Shown here: one piece after another, positions 33,455 through 42,088 of the stretch
Layout of the letters: every line of letters begins with the position of its first letter
Numbering within the stretch: the stretch's first letter is position 1
NCBI RefSeq assembly: GCF_020523605.1
Contig: NZ_JAJAQI010000020.1
Span: 1-64,000 of the forward strand
Source: Roseicella aerolata
GTDB lineage: Bacteria > Pseudomonadota > Alphaproteobacteria > Acetobacterales > Acetobacteraceae
Direction: 5' to 3'
Length of the DNA stretch: 64,000 bases
Made by a program: the position numbers and the translations under genes
The notes under the pieces: generated by a model
Told to the model about the DNA's origin: nothing
The model's input: the letters and a program-made list of their open reading frames with translations, nothing else
The model's database searches: none

Positions 33455-34267
33455 ATGGCGGCGGAAATGAAGGTGGCGATCGGCGGGCTCGGCGCGATCG
33501 GCGCGCATCTGGCCCGCGCGCTGGATGCCGGCGTGCAAGGGCTGCGCCTCACGGCGGTCGCGGCGCGGGACCAGGAGAAGGCGAAGCGCACCATCGCCGG
33601 CTTCCGCGCGCCGCCGGCAGTGGTGGCGCTGCCCGAACTCGCCGAGCACGCCGATATCGTGGTCGAGGCCGCGCCGGCCGCGGTCTTTGAGCAGATCGCG
33701 GAATCGGCCATCGCGCATGGGCGCATCTTCGTGCCGTCCTCGGTGGGCGCGTTGCTGCCGCGCATGCATCTGGTGGATCGGGCACGGGAGACCGGGGCGC
33801 GCATCGTGGTGCCGACCGGCGCGCTGCTCGGACTGGATGCGGTGCGCGCCGCGGCCGAGGGCGAGGTCGAGAGCGTGACCATCGAGACCCGCAAGCCGCC
33901 GCGCGGGCTGGAGGGCGCGCCCTATCTGATCGAGAACGGGATCGACGTCTTCGCCATCACCGAGCCGAGGATCGTCTTCAAGGGCAATGCCTTCGACGCG
34001 GCGCGCGGCTTTCCGGCCAATGTGAACGTCGCCGCCGCGCTGGCGCTGGCCGGGATCGGTCCGGAGCGGACGCAGGTGGAAATCTGGGGCGACCCGACCG
34101 TCACCCGCAACACCCACACCATCAAGGTCGAGGCGGCGGCGGCACGCCTGACCATGACCATCGAGAACGTCCCGAGCGAGGAGAATCCGCGCACCGGCAG
34201 GATCACCCCGCTTTCGATCCTCGCCTGCCTGCGTGGCCTGACCAGCACGCTGAAGGTCGGCAGCTAG
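33455..34267 (+). CDS. nadX: L-aspartate dehydrogenase (NadX-like)
   Basis: A 270-residue NAD(P)-dependent aspartate dehydrogenase of the DUF108/NadX family, converting aspartate to iminoaspartate/oxaloacetate. The Rossmann motif GGLGAIGAHLA, the catalytic region VPTGALLGLDAV and the C-terminal GRITPLSILACLRGL are characteristic. RBS GGGAGGCAGCGC precedes ATG 33455. It is followed 19 bases later by the MFS gene. NAD synthesis or aspartate catabolism is possible; other nad genes are absent. Confidence 0.83.
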   Translation: MAAEMKVAIGGLGAIGAHLARALDAGVQGLRLTAVAARDQEKAKRTIAGFRAPPAVVALPELAEHADIVVEAAPAAVFEQIAESAIAHGRIFVPSSVGALLPRMHLVDRARETGARIVVPTGALLGLDAVRAAAEGEVESVTIETRKPPRGLEGAPYLIENGIDVFAITEPRIVFKGNAFDAARGFPANVNVAAALALAGIGPERTQVEIWGDPTVTRNTHTIKVEAAAARLTMTIENVPSEENPRTGRITPLSILACLRGLTSTLKVGS

Positions 34268-34286
34268 CCCGGCCGGGCGGCGGCCG

Positions 34287-35396
34287 GTGCCGCTGCTCGT
34301 CTTCGCCTATATCGCCTTCATCGGGCTCGGCCTGCCGGACCCGCTGCCTGGCACGCTGTGGCCGGTGCTGCGGCCCGATTATGGCCAGCCGGCGGCGGCG
34401 CTGGGTGCGCTGCTGCTTGCGGTCTCGGCCGGGACCATGGCGGCGAGCATCCTCGCCGGGCGCGCCATCGCGACGCTCGGCACGGGCGGTGTGCTGGCGG
34501 GCAGCGTGGCGCTGACGGCGATGGCGGCCCTGGGGGCGGCAACGGCGCCGCCCTGGCCCGCGCTGGTCGCGCTGGCGCTGTTGTCGGGCCTCGGCGCCGG
34601 GGCGGTGGATGCGGCGATGAATCTCTTCACCTCGGCGCGCTTCGCGCCGCGCCACCTGAACTGGCTGCATGCCTGCTGGGGCGTGGGCGCCACCCTGAGC
34701 CCGGCCCTTGCCACCGGCCTGCTGGCCTTCGGCGCCTCCTGGCAGGCGGTCTATCTGACAGTCGGGCTGATGCTGGCGGCGCTCGCGTTGGCCTTCGCGC
34801 TGACGCGGGCCCGCTGGGGCGGGCCGGAGAAGGCGGATGGGCCGCGCCTGTCGGCGGTCTCGGTGCTGCGGAACCGGATGGCGCGGCGGCAGATCCTCGC
34901 CTTCTTCGTCTATTGCGGGGTGGAGGCTGGCACCGGGCAGTGGCTGGCGACGGTGCTGGTGGAGACGCGCGGCGCCGATCCGGCGATGGCCGGTGCGGCG
35001 ACCGCGCTGTTCTGGGCGGCGCTGACGCTCGGCCGCGTGGGCCTCGGCTTCGTCGTCGACCGGATGGGGCCGGATCGGCTGCTGCGCCGGGCCGTCCTGG
35101 TCGCCGCACTGGCTTCCGTCGGCTTCGCCTTTGCGCCGCCGGGCTTCGACCTGCTGGCGGTCGGGCTGCTCGCCCTTGCGCTTGCGCCACTCTACCCGAC
35201 GCTGATGGCGCGCACGCCGGCCCGCCTTGGTGCTGCGGCGGCGATACATGCGGTGGGCTTCCAGGTGGCGGCGGCCACCCTCGGGGCCGGGCTGTTGCCC
35301 GCCATCCTGGGTCTTGCACCCATTGCTCTGGTGCCCCTGTTGCTGGCAGCCCTGGCCGCTGCGCTGGCGCTGCTGGTGCGCCGCATTGCCGCCTGA
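34287..35396 (+). CDS. MFS transporter, FucP/sugar-like, GTG start
   Basis: About 369 residues with roughly 11-12 membrane helices. GLGLPDPLPGTLWPVLR and VDAAMNLFTSARFAPRHLNWLHACWGVGATLSP match the fucose-permease-like MFS branch. It begins with GTG 34287 and starts directly in the first helix. A long perfect hairpin (35576-35613) separates it from the convergent M20 gene. Substrate unknown; physical linkage to aspartate dehydrogenase is only suggestive. Confidence 0.8.
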   Translation: MPLLVFAYIAFIGLGLPDPLPGTLWPVLRPDYGQPAAALGALLLAVSAGTMAASILAGRAIATLGTGGVLAGSVALTAMAALGAATAPPWPALVALALLSGLGAGAVDAAMNLFTSARFAPRHLNWLHACWGVGATLSPALATGLLAFGASWQAVYLTVGLMLAALALAFALTRARWGGPEKADGPRLSAVSVLRNRMARRQILAFFVYCGVEAGTGQWLATVLVETRGADPAMAGAATALFWAALTLGRVGLGFVVDRMGPDRLLRRAVLVAALASVGFAFAPPGFDLLAVGLLALALAPLYPTLMARTPARLGAAAAIHAVGFQVAAATLGAGLLPAILGLAPIALVPLLLAALAAALALLVRRIAA

Positions 35397-35575
35397 CAAC
35401 CCGGGCTGGCAGCACGACCCTGCCTGGGGTCATCATCATCGCCGGTGCGCATAGCTATGGTCGGCAGCGCTGCGGCCCGGCCGGAGCGCCCCGCGCCCGG
35501 TGCGGCAGGGTAAAGCCTTGCCTCCCACGCTGCGGGCAGCGGAGGCATGATCCCACCGGGGTGGGGGGGACGAAG

Positions 35576-35613
35576 CGCCTGGAAGAGGAGTGCTTCCATT
35601 CCTCTTCCAGGCG
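35576..35613. terminator. Strong bidirectional hairpin
   Basis: CGCCTGGAAGAGGA and TCCTCTTCCAGGCG form a perfect 14-base stem with a 10-base loop. It lies 8 bases past the M20 gene stop on the minus strand and about 180 past the MFS gene stop, so it most plausibly terminates the M20 gene and possibly both. Confidence 0.7.
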
Positions 35614-35620
35614 GCAGGTG

Positions 35621-36796
35621 TCAGCCGCGCGGCAGCAACTGCTCCGCCAGCACCGCCCAGTAGCTGGCGCCGACCGGCAGGATGGCGTCGTTGAAATCGT
35701 ATTTTGGATGATGGACCTGCGGGTCTGCCGGGCCGCGGCCGGCGCCGAGCATGATGTAGTTCCCATCCTTGGCGTTGAGCATGTAGGAGAAATCCTCGCC
35801 GCCCATGGTGGGCACCGGCATCTCCACCACCCGCGCCTCGCCGGCCACGGCCTGCGCCGCCCGGATGGCCAGCTTCGTGCTCTCCGTCTCGTTCACCGTC
35901 GCGGGATAGCCGCGGTCGAACACCGCCTCCGCCGTCGCGCCGAAGGCGGCGGCGATGCCGGTGACGAGCGAGGTGAACTTTGCTTCCAGCAGGTCGCCCA
36001 CCTCCGGCTTGAACCAGCGGGCGGTGCCGCGCAGGGTCACGGTCTGCGGGATGACGTTCCAGGTATCGCCGCCCTGGATATGCCCGATAGTGATGACGCC
36101 GGCCTCCACCGGCTCCAGGTTCCGGGCGACGACGCTCTGCAGCGCGGTGACGATCTGGGAGGCGATGACGATCGGGTCATTGCCCTGATGCGGCATGGCG
36201 CCATGCGCGCCCTTGCCAGTGATCACGGCCTTGATGTTGGCGGTGGCCGCCATCACCGGGCCGTCGCGCCAGAGGAAGGTGCCCTCCGGCGCGCCCGGCC
36301 AATTGTGCATGCCGAAGACGCGCTCCATCGGGAAGCGCTCGAACAGGCCTTCCTGGACCATGACATTGCCGCCGCCGCCGGCCTCCTCGGCCGGCTGGAA
36401 GATGACATAGACGGTGCCGTCGAAATTACGGGTCTCGGCCAGGTACTTCGCAGCACCAAGCAGCATGGTGGCATGGCCGTCATGGCCGCAGGCATGCATC
36501 TTCCCCGGCACCCTGGAGGCGTGGGGAAGGCCGGTCGCCTCCTCAATCGGCAGGGCGTCGATATCGGCGCGCAGGCCGATGGCGCGGCCGCTCTTGCCCT
36601 GGCCGCGGATCACCCCGACGACGCCGGTCCGGGCGATGCCGGTGATCACCTCGTCGCAGCCGAACTCCCGCAGCTTCTCGGCGATGATGCCGCTGGTCCG
36701 CACCTCCTCGAAGGCGGTTTCGGGATGGGCGTGAAAGTCCTGCCGCCAGGCGGTGAGCTCGGGGTGGAATTCGGCGATCCGGTTCAGGATGGGCAT
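35621..36796 (-). CDS. M20-family amidohydrolase, hippurate/aminoacylase-like
   Basis: A 391-residue zinc peptidase. The metal site is seen in HACGHDGH (Asp/His and Cys) and in QPAEEAGGGG (Glu pair); GLRADIDALPI and TMGGEDFSYML are also typical. This is the M20D group, which hydrolyses N-acyl amino acids, hippurate or auxin conjugates. ATG 36796 gives a canonical start; the reading frame extends 19 codons further only to a TTG. The opposite neighbour is a divergent-looking IlvD dehydratase gene in the same orientation. Confidence 0.88.
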   Translation of the reverse strand: MPILNRIAEFHPELTAWRQDFHAHPETAFEEVRTSGIIAEKLREFGCDEVITGIARTGVVGVIRGQGKSGRAIGLRADIDALPIEEATGLPHASRVPGKMHACGHDGHATMLLGAAKYLAETRNFDGTVYVIFQPAEEAGGGGNVMVQEGLFERFPMERVFGMHNWPGAPEGTFLWRDGPVMAATANIKAVITGKGAHGAMPHQGNDPIVIASQIVTALQSVVARNLEPVEAGVITIGHIQGGDTWNVIPQTVTLRGTARWFKPEVGDLLEAKFTSLVTGIAAAFGATAEAVFDRGYPATVNETESTKLAIRAAQAVAGEARVVEMPVPTMGGEDFSYMLNAKDGNYIMLGAGRGPADPQVHHPKYDFNDAILPVGASYWAVLAEQLLPRG

Positions 36797-36876
36797 CGTG
36801 CGTGTGTCCGGCTGAGGTTGCCCGGGTATTGGGCGTTGCAGTGCCCGGCGCAAGCCCTGCGCCGACCCGGACCGGT

Positions 36877-36931
36877 CCAGGGGGCGCCTGCCCCCTGGCG
36901 GAGGTGGTCGGAAAAGGGGGCAGCGCCCCCT
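36877..36931 (-). terminator. Two GC-rich hairpins after the dehydratase gene
   Basis: CCAGGGGGC/GCCCCCTGG (36877-36898) and AGGGGGC/GCCCCCT (36915-36931) lie next to one another. The second begins 5 bases after the minus-strand dehydratase stop and is followed by TTTTCC on that strand, a reasonable terminator. Confidence 0.6.
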
Positions 36932-36935
36932 CCTG

Positions 36936-38639
36936 CTACTCGCCCTCCGGCCGCAGGAAGGCGAGGTCCGCGCCCTCCGGCGCCTGGAGCACCTGCTCGA
37001 ACATCAGCTTGTCCCAGCCGCGCTTCGGCTTCTGCGGCGGCTGCCAGGCGGCGCGGCGGCGGGCCAACTCGGCCTCCTCCACCAGCAGGTCGAGCCGGCG
37101 TTCCTTCACCGAGAGCCGCACCCGGTCGCCGGTCTCGACCAGGGCAAGCGGCCCGCCGGCCGCGGCTTCCGGCGCGATATGGAGGACGATGGTGCCGAAA
37201 GCGGTGCCGGACATGCGGCAATCGCTCATCCGCACCATGTCCTTTACGCCGTGCCGCGCCAGCTTCTTCGGGATCGGCAGGTAGCCGGCCTCCGGCATGC
37301 CCGCTGGCGTCAGCGGGCCGGCATTCTTGAGGATGAGGATGTCCTGCGGCGTGACGTCCAGGGTCTCGTCATCTATGCGGTTGGCCAGGTCCTCCAGCCC
37401 ATCGAAGACCAGGCAGCGCGCCTCGGTCTCGAACAGGGCCGGCGTCGCGGCGCTGCGCTTCAGGATGGCGCCGTCCGGCGCCAGGCTGCCGAAGAGCGAA
37501 ACCAGGCCGCCGACCGGGCTGACCGGGGCGTTGCGGGCTCGGATATAGGTGCGGTCGACGAAGGGCGTCCCGGCATCGATCTGCTCGGCCAGCGTCTGGC
37601 CGTAGAGGTCGATGGTGTCGAGATGGAGCAGGTCGCGCAATTCCCGCAGCAGGGCGACCATGCCGCCGGCGGCGTGGAAATCCTCCATATAACCCTCGCC
37701 GGTGGGCTTCAGGTCCACCAGCACCGGCGTCTCCTCCGACAGCGCATCGAGGCGCTTCAGGTCCACCTTCACCCCGGCGCGGCCGGCGATGGCAGCGAGG
37801 TGCACGAGCGCATTCGTCGAGCCGCCGAGGGCGAGCAGGACGCGCAGCGCGTTCTCGACGCTCTTCCCGGTGATGAGCTGGCTGGGCTTCACCGGGTGGG
37901 TGATGAGGCGGACGGCCAGCGCCCCGGCCTCCTCCGCCATGCGCAGCCGGTCGGAATGCACGGCGGGGGCGGAGGCCGCCATCAGCGGCATGAAGCCGAG
38001 GGTCGCGGCGATGCAGGCCATGGTGGAGGCGGTGCCCATGACGCCGCAGGTGCCGCTGGTCGTCGCCAGCTTGCCCTCGATCTCGCCGATCCGCTCCCGG
38101 GTGACATCGCCGGCGCGATAGCGGGCCCAGTAGCGGCGGCAATCGGTGCAGGCGGCCAGCCGCTCGCCCTCGAAGCGCTGGGCCAGCATCGGGCCGGTGA
38201 CCAGCATCACGGAGGGCACGTCGGCGCTGGCGGCGGCCATGAGCTGGGCCGGGACCGTCTTGTCGCAGCCGCCGATCAGCACCGCGGCATCCATGGGCTG
38301 GGCCGAGAGCATCGCCTCCGTGTCCAGCGCCATGAGGTTGCGGTAGTGCATGGAGGTCGGCGTCAGCGAGGGCTCGCAGAGACTGACCGTGGGGAAGGCG
38401 AGGGGGAGGGCGCCGGCGGCGAGCACGCCGCGCTTCACCGCCTCGACCAGTTCCGGCACGGAGCGATGGCAGTTGTTGTAGTCCGAGGCGGTGTCGGCGA
38501 TGCCCACAACGGGCTTCTCGAGCATCGTCCGCGAATAGCCCATGGAGGCCGCGAAACTCCGGCGAAGATAGAGCGCGAAGTCGCGGTCGCCGTAATTGGC
38601 CGCGTTGCGGCCAAGTCCATGAGGGGGTTTGGTGGTCAT
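36936..38639 (-). CDS. IlvD/Edd-family dehydratase, sugar-acid type
   Basis: A 567-residue Fe-S dehydratase. The cluster cysteines are visible in [16 protein letters not shown] and [12 protein letters not shown], a set typical of [2Fe-2S] L-arabonate/aldonate dehydratases as well as IlvD. The phospho-independent text [17 protein letters not shown] fits too. Sugar-acid dehydration is more likely than branched-chain synthesis here because the length and Cys pattern fit the aldonate group, but dihydroxy-acid dehydratase is not excluded. GGAGG precedes ATG 38639. The next gene upstream is a degraded VOC remnant. Confidence 0.83.
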   Translation of the reverse strand: MTTKPPHGLGRNAANYGDRDFALYLRRSFAASMGYSRTMLEKPVVGIADTASDYNNCHRSVPELVEAVKRGVLAAGALPLAFPTVSLCEPSLTPTSMHYRNLMALDTEAMLSAQPMDAAVLIGGCDKTVPAQLMAAASADVPSVMLVTGPMLAQRFEGERLAACTDCRRYWARYRAGDVTRERIGEIEGKLATTSGTCGVMGTASTMACIAATLGFMPLMAASAPAVHSDRLRMAEEAGALAVRLITHPVKPSQLITGKSVENALRVLLALGGSTNALVHLAAIAGRAGVKVDLKRLDALSEETPVLVDLKPTGEGYMEDFHAAGGMVALLRELRDLLHLDTIDLYGQTLAEQIDAGTPFVDRTYIRARNAPVSPVGGLVSLFGSLAPDGAILKRSAATPALFETEARCLVFDGLEDLANRIDDETLDVTPQDILILKNAGPLTPAGMPEAGYLPIPKKLARHGVKDMVRMSDCRMSGTAFGTIVLHIAPEAAAGGPLALVETGDRVRLSVKERRLDLLVEEAELARRRAAWQPPQKPKRGWDKLMFEQVLQAPEGADLAFLRPEGE

Positions 38640-38681
38640 CGGGGCGTTCCTCCACGCCTGCCCCGCCATCGCCCGCCCGCC

Positions 38682-39170
38682 TCAGGCCGGCGGGCGATGG
38701 CGGACGCAGCAGGGCTTGTTGCCGTCCAGGTCGCGCATATAGGCGCCGTAATGGTCGGCATGGTAGTGCGGCCGCAGGCCCGGTCCACCCTCCCCCGTCC
38801 CGCCGGCAGCGAGCGCCGCGGCATAAGCGGCATCCATCGGGGTGCGGTCGGCGGCCTTGAAGGCAATGGTGACACCGTTCCCGATGCCGTCCGGGCAACC
38901 GTCGAGCGGGCGCAGCACCCAGGAATGCGGCGTCGTTCCGGCATGGCCGGCCTGGCCCCGCGCCAGGCCCGCTTCCTGTCGGCCAGGGCCGAGCGGGGCG
39001 AGGATGCGGTCGTGGGAGGCGACGGCGCGGGCGATGTCGCTCGTGTCGGAGGTGACGTGGCTGGGCGCGGCAGCGGCTCCCTCCGCTTGCTGGGAAGGCC
39101 TCCGTGCCACGGCCGGGCCCGATCCGGGCTGCGGCGCCTGCACGGGCGATGTGGTATCATGATACCGCAT
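38682..39170 (-). pseudogene. Decayed VOC/glyoxalase-family gene
   Basis: An open frame whose second half is a clear vicinal-oxygen-chelate domain ([37 protein letters not shown]). Several well-conserved residues are altered: the usual FYD is SHD, HFWV is HSWV, NKLC is NKPC. The expected start near the VTSDTSD text is not a start codon, and the only upstream ATG (39170) sits inside a palindrome. A poor, Gly/Pro-rich lead of about 45 codons is not family-like. I read it as non-functional or rapidly diverging, although a read-through real protein is possible. Confidence 0.55.
39153..39166. promoter_or_regulatory. Perfect 14-base palindrome, possible operator
   Basis: GGTATCATGATACC is self-complementary and is extended as ATG-T before and G-CAT after. 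It overlaps the first ATG of the decayed VOC frame on the minus strand and lies 26 bases upstream of the rplM -35 element. The form resembles GntR-family sites (TGGTAT-ATACCA-like), so it may be an operator for a divergent gene or the dehydratase unit. Confidence 0.45.
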
Positions 39171-39191
39171 CTAAAAAACCCTGCTTTTCCC

Positions 39192-39220
39192 TTGACCTGC
39201 GGCCGATCGGCGGCCATAAG
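39192..39220 (+). promoter_or_regulatory. sigma-70 promoter of rplM-rpsI
   Basis: TTGACC (39192-39197) and CATAAG (39215-39220) are separated by exactly 17 bases. The first has five of six consensus bases, and the ribosomal gene starts 35 bases after the -10. Confidence 0.7.
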
Positions 39221-39254
39221 GCGCGCCTCATTCCCAACCGGACCTATCGAGACG

Positions 39255-39728
39255 ATGTCGCTGCAAACGCAGACCCGCTCGCTGAAGCCGGCGGACGTGC
39301 AGAAGGCCTGGGTGGTTGTCGATGCGGAGGGCCTCGTGCTCGGCCGGCTCGCCACCATCATCGCCATGCGCCTCCGCGGCAAGCACAAGCCCCAGTTCAC
39401 CCCGCATGTCGATTGCGGCGACCATGTGATCGTGGTCAACGCCAAGAAGGTGAAGGTGACGGGTCAGAAGGCGGAGCAGTCTGTCTTCTACTGGCACACC
39501 GGCTATCCGGGCGGCATCAAGCAGCGCACGGTGCGTGAGCGGCTCGAGGGCAAGCACCCCGAGCGCGTGATCGAGAAGGCGGTGGAGCGGATGATCACCC
39601 GCGGCCCGCTCGGCCGGCGGCAGATGAAGAACCTGCACGTCTATGCCGGGCCGGAGCATCCGCATGCCGGCCAGCAGCCCGTCGCGCTCGACGTCGCTGG
39701 CATGAACCGCAAGAACAAGGTGGCCTGA
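39255..39728 (+). CDS. rplM: 50S ribosomal protein L13
   Basis: A 157-residue L13. [53 protein letters not shown] and the C-terminal [16 protein letters not shown] are all conserved. It binds 23S rRNA early in large-subunit assembly. It is the first gene of the rplM-rpsI operon, with a clear promoter upstream. The upstream genes are unrelated and antisense. Confidence 0.97.
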   Translation: MSLQTQTRSLKPADVQKAWVVVDAEGLVLGRLATIIAMRLRGKHKPQFTPHVDCGDHVIVVNAKKVKVTGQKAEQSVFYWHTGYPGGIKQRTVRERLEGKHPERVIEKAVERMITRGPLGRRQMKNLHVYAGPEHPHAGQQPVALDVAGMNRKNKVA

Positions 39729-39730
39729 GC

Positions 39731-40225
39731 ATGAGCGAGCAGATGACCGGCACGCTCGCCGACCTGAAGACGCTGGTGCAGGGCACGCCCGCCGCCGGCG
39801 AGTCGGCCGAGGCCCCGCGCACCCCGAAGCGCGACGAGTTCGGCCGCGCCTATGCCACCGGCCGCCGCAAGGATGCCGTGGCGCGCGTCTGGGTGAAGCC
39901 CGGCAAGGGCAATATCGAGGTGAACGGCAAGCCGGTGCTGAAGTATTTCGCCCGGCCGGTGCTGCGGATGCTGCTGAGCCAGCCCTTCCTGGTCGCGGAC
40001 CGCTACCAGCAGTTCGATGTCTACGCGACCGTCTCCGGCGGCGGCCTCTCCGGCCAGGCCGGCGCGGTGCGCCACGGCATCAGCCGCGCGCTGACGAACT
40101 ATGAGCCGGAACTGCGGTCGATCCTGAAGAAGGCCGGCTTCCTGACCCGCGATCCGCGCGTGGTCGAGCGGAAGAAGTACGGTAAGGCGAAGGCGCGACG
40201 TTCCTTCCAGTTCAGCAAGCGCTGA
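39731..40225 (+). CDS. rpsI: 30S ribosomal protein S9
   Basis: A 164-residue S9. The core [39 protein letters not shown] and the C-terminal basic tail [18 protein letters not shown] are standard, and the last Arg contacts P-site tRNA. An acidic/Pro N-terminal extension of about 35 residues beyond the E. coli form is normal in alphaproteobacteria. It starts 2 bases after the rplM stop. Confidence 0.97.
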   Translation: MSEQMTGTLADLKTLVQGTPAAGESAEAPRTPKRDEFGRAYATGRRKDAVARVWVKPGKGNIEVNGKPVLKYFARPVLRMLLSQPFLVADRYQQFDVYATVSGGGLSGQAGAVRHGISRALTNYEPELRSILKKAGFLTRDPRVVERKKYGKAKARRSFQFSKR

Positions 40226-40272
40226 GCCGGGCGGGCCGGCTCTCGCGCCGGTCCGACAGGACTGTTCATCAG

Positions 40273-40315
40273 AGAGGGGCGGGCCCGCACAGGGTCCGCC
40301 CCTCTTGCTTTTTCG
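40273..40315 (+). terminator. Rho-independent terminator after rpsI
   Basis: AGAGGGGCGGGCCC pairs with GGGTCCGCCCCTCT as a roughly 14-base stem with a 5-base loop (40273-40305), followed by TGCTTTTT. It is the clearest terminator in the window. Confidence 0.9.
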
Positions 40316-40357
40316 GCCGCCAGATGCGGCAAATGGCACCCAGAGGAGGGCCGAGAG

Positions 40358-41323
40358 ATGGCCAAGGGTAGCATCCCCACCGTGTTCATCGACGGCGAGG
40401 CCGGCACCACCGGCCTGCAGATCCGCGAGCGGCTGAACCTGCTGCCGCATGTCGCCGTCCGCAGCATCGACCCCGCCCGCCGCAAGGACCCGGAGGCGCG
40501 CCGTGCCCTGATGGCCGAGGTGGACCTGGTCGTCCTCTGCCTGCCCGATGATGCGGCGAAGGAAAGCGCGGCGCTCGCCGCCTCGCTCGGCGCCGATGCC
40601 CCGCGGCTGCTCGATGCCAGCACTGCCCACCGGGTGGACCCGGACTGGGCCTATGGCCTCCCGGAACTTTCGTCGGAGCAGGCGAAGCTGATCGCGGCGG
40701 CGCCGAGGGTCTCCAACCCCGGCTGCTACCCGACCGGTGCCATCCTCCTGCTGCGGCCGCTGGTCGAGGCGGGGATCCTCCCGGCCGATTGCCCGATCTC
40801 GGTGAATGCCGTCTCCGGCTATTCGGGCGGTGGCAACAGCATGATCGCGGCCTATGAGGCCCGCACCGCGCCCGACTTCGAGCTCTATGGGCTCGGCCTC
40901 GAGCACAAGCATGTGGCGGAGCTGCAACTCTATGCCGGCCTGACCCGGCGGCCGATCTTCGTGCCCTCCGTCGGCGACTTCCGTCAGGGCATGATCGACA
41001 GCATCCCGCTGCATCTCGATCTGCTGCCGGGCAGGCCCTCGCCGGCCGACCTCGAGGCGGCCCTGTCGGCACGCTATGCCGGCAGCGAATACATCCGCGT
41101 GGTGAAGGCGGATGCGAAGCTGGAGCCGCAGGCGCTGAACAACACCAACCTGCTGGAACTGCGCGTGCACGGCAACACCGCACGCCACCATGCGGTGCTG
41201 ACCGCGCGCTACGACAATCTCGGCAAGGGGGCGTCCGGCGCCGCGGTGCAGAATCTCGGCCTGATGCTCGGCGTGCCGGTGGAGACGCGGCTGCCAAACC
41301 ACCCCGCGGCGGCGGCGGAGTAG
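40358..41323 (+). CDS. argC: N-acetyl-gamma-glutamyl-phosphate reductase, type 2
   Basis: A 321-residue NADPH-dependent reductase of arginine synthesis, acting on N-acetylglutamyl phosphate. VFIDGEAGTTGLQIRERL marks the cofactor end and the catalytic Cys is in RVSNPGCYPTGA. The shorter length and VSGYSGGGNSMI are the type-2 (ArgC2) form. AGAGGAGGGCCGAGAG precedes ATG 40358. A gamma-carbonic anhydrase gene follows 5 bases after its stop, so they are probably co-transcribed. Confidence 0.93.
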   Translation: MAKGSIPTVFIDGEAGTTGLQIRERLNLLPHVAVRSIDPARRKDPEARRALMAEVDLVVLCLPDDAAKESAALAASLGADAPRLLDASTAHRVDPDWAYGLPELSSEQAKLIAAAPRVSNPGCYPTGAILLLRPLVEAGILPADCPISVNAVSGYSGGGNSMIAAYEARTAPDFELYGLGLEHKHVAELQLYAGLTRRPIFVPSVGDFRQGMIDSIPLHLDLLPGRPSPADLEAALSARYAGSEYIRVVKADAKLEPQALNNTNLLELRVHGNTARHHAVLTARYDNLGKGASGAAVQNLGLMLGVPVETRLPNHPAAAAE

Positions 41324-41328
41324 GCGGC

Positions 41329-41892
41329 ATGGACCACGACGCGACCGCGGTGCTGCCGCCGCTCTACCCCTTCGAGGGCAAGGTGCCGGTGGTGCATGCC
41401 AGCGCCTGGGTTGCGCCCACCGCCGCCATCATCGGCGATGTCGAGATCGGGGAGGGGGTGAATGTCTGGTATCACTGCGTGCTGCGCGGCGACACCAACA
41501 TCATCCGCATCGGCGCCCGGTCCAACATCCAGGACGGCACGATCGTGCATGTGAATTCCGGCCGTGCCACCTCGGACAATTTCGCCACCATCATCGGCGC
41601 GGATGTCACGGTCGGCCATGCCGCCATCATCCATGCCTGCCAGCTCGAGGACCGCGCCTTCGTCGGCATGGGCGCCACGGTGTTGGATGGTGCAGTGATC
41701 GAGGAGGGCGGGGTGCTCGCCGCCGGCAGCGTGCTGCCGCCTGGCAAGCGCATCGGCCGGCTGGAGCTCTGGATGGGCAACCCCGCCAAGCTGGTCCGCG
41801 TGCTGACGCCCGAGCAACGCGCCGGCTTCGACCGCACTGCGCCGCACTATGTCGAACTGGCCGGGCGGCACCGGGCATCGCTGGGGCGCTGA
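41329..41892 (+). CDS. Gamma-class carbonic anhydrase-like protein
   Basis: A 187-residue left-handed beta-helix protein of hexapeptide repeats. DGTIVHV and VGHAAIIHACQLED supply the three metal-binding His of gamma-carbonic anhydrase/YrdA-type proteins, with the RGDTNIIRIGARSNIQDG stretch typical. It may interconvert CO2 and bicarbonate, useful for carbamoyl-phosphate synthesis beside argC, but many members have weak activity. It overlaps no gene and is followed by a cluster of hairpins. Confidence 0.87.
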   Translation: MDHDATAVLPPLYPFEGKVPVVHASAWVAPTAAIIGDVEIGEGVNVWYHCVLRGDTNIIRIGARSNIQDGTIVHVNSGRATSDNFATIIGADVTVGHAAIIHACQLEDRAFVGMGATVLDGAVIEEGGVLAAGSVLPPGKRIGRLELWMGNPAKLVRVLTPEQRAGFDRTAPHYVELAGRHRASLGR

Positions 41893-41903
41893 GGCGACGT
41901 GTC

Positions 41904-42077
41904 GCAGGGGGACACCGTCCCCCTGCCAAGGGCCGAAGGACCCTTGGAACCCAGGCGTCAACGACAACGGGGAGACTCCCGCTGGGGGACTCCCCGTTGT
42001 CGTTAAACCCTTACAAGGGCCCGGGGACCGGTTCGGTACCCGGCGGGAGGGTGCAGGGAGGGCAGCGCCCTCCCTGC
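41904..42077. terminator. Cluster of four hairpins between convergent genes
   Basis: Four perfect stems occur in 175 bases: GCAGGGGGAC/GTCCCCCTGC (41904-41926), CCAAGGG/CCCTTGG (41926-41947), AACGACAACGGGGAG/CTCCCCGTTGTCGTT (41960-42004, 15 bases) and GCAGGGAGGGC/GCCCTCCCTGC (42053-42077). They sit between the converging carbonic-anhydrase and tctA genes. The third is the longest and has a strong stem but no poly-T. Confidence 0.65.
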
Positions 42078-42088
42078 GAGACCCGGCG

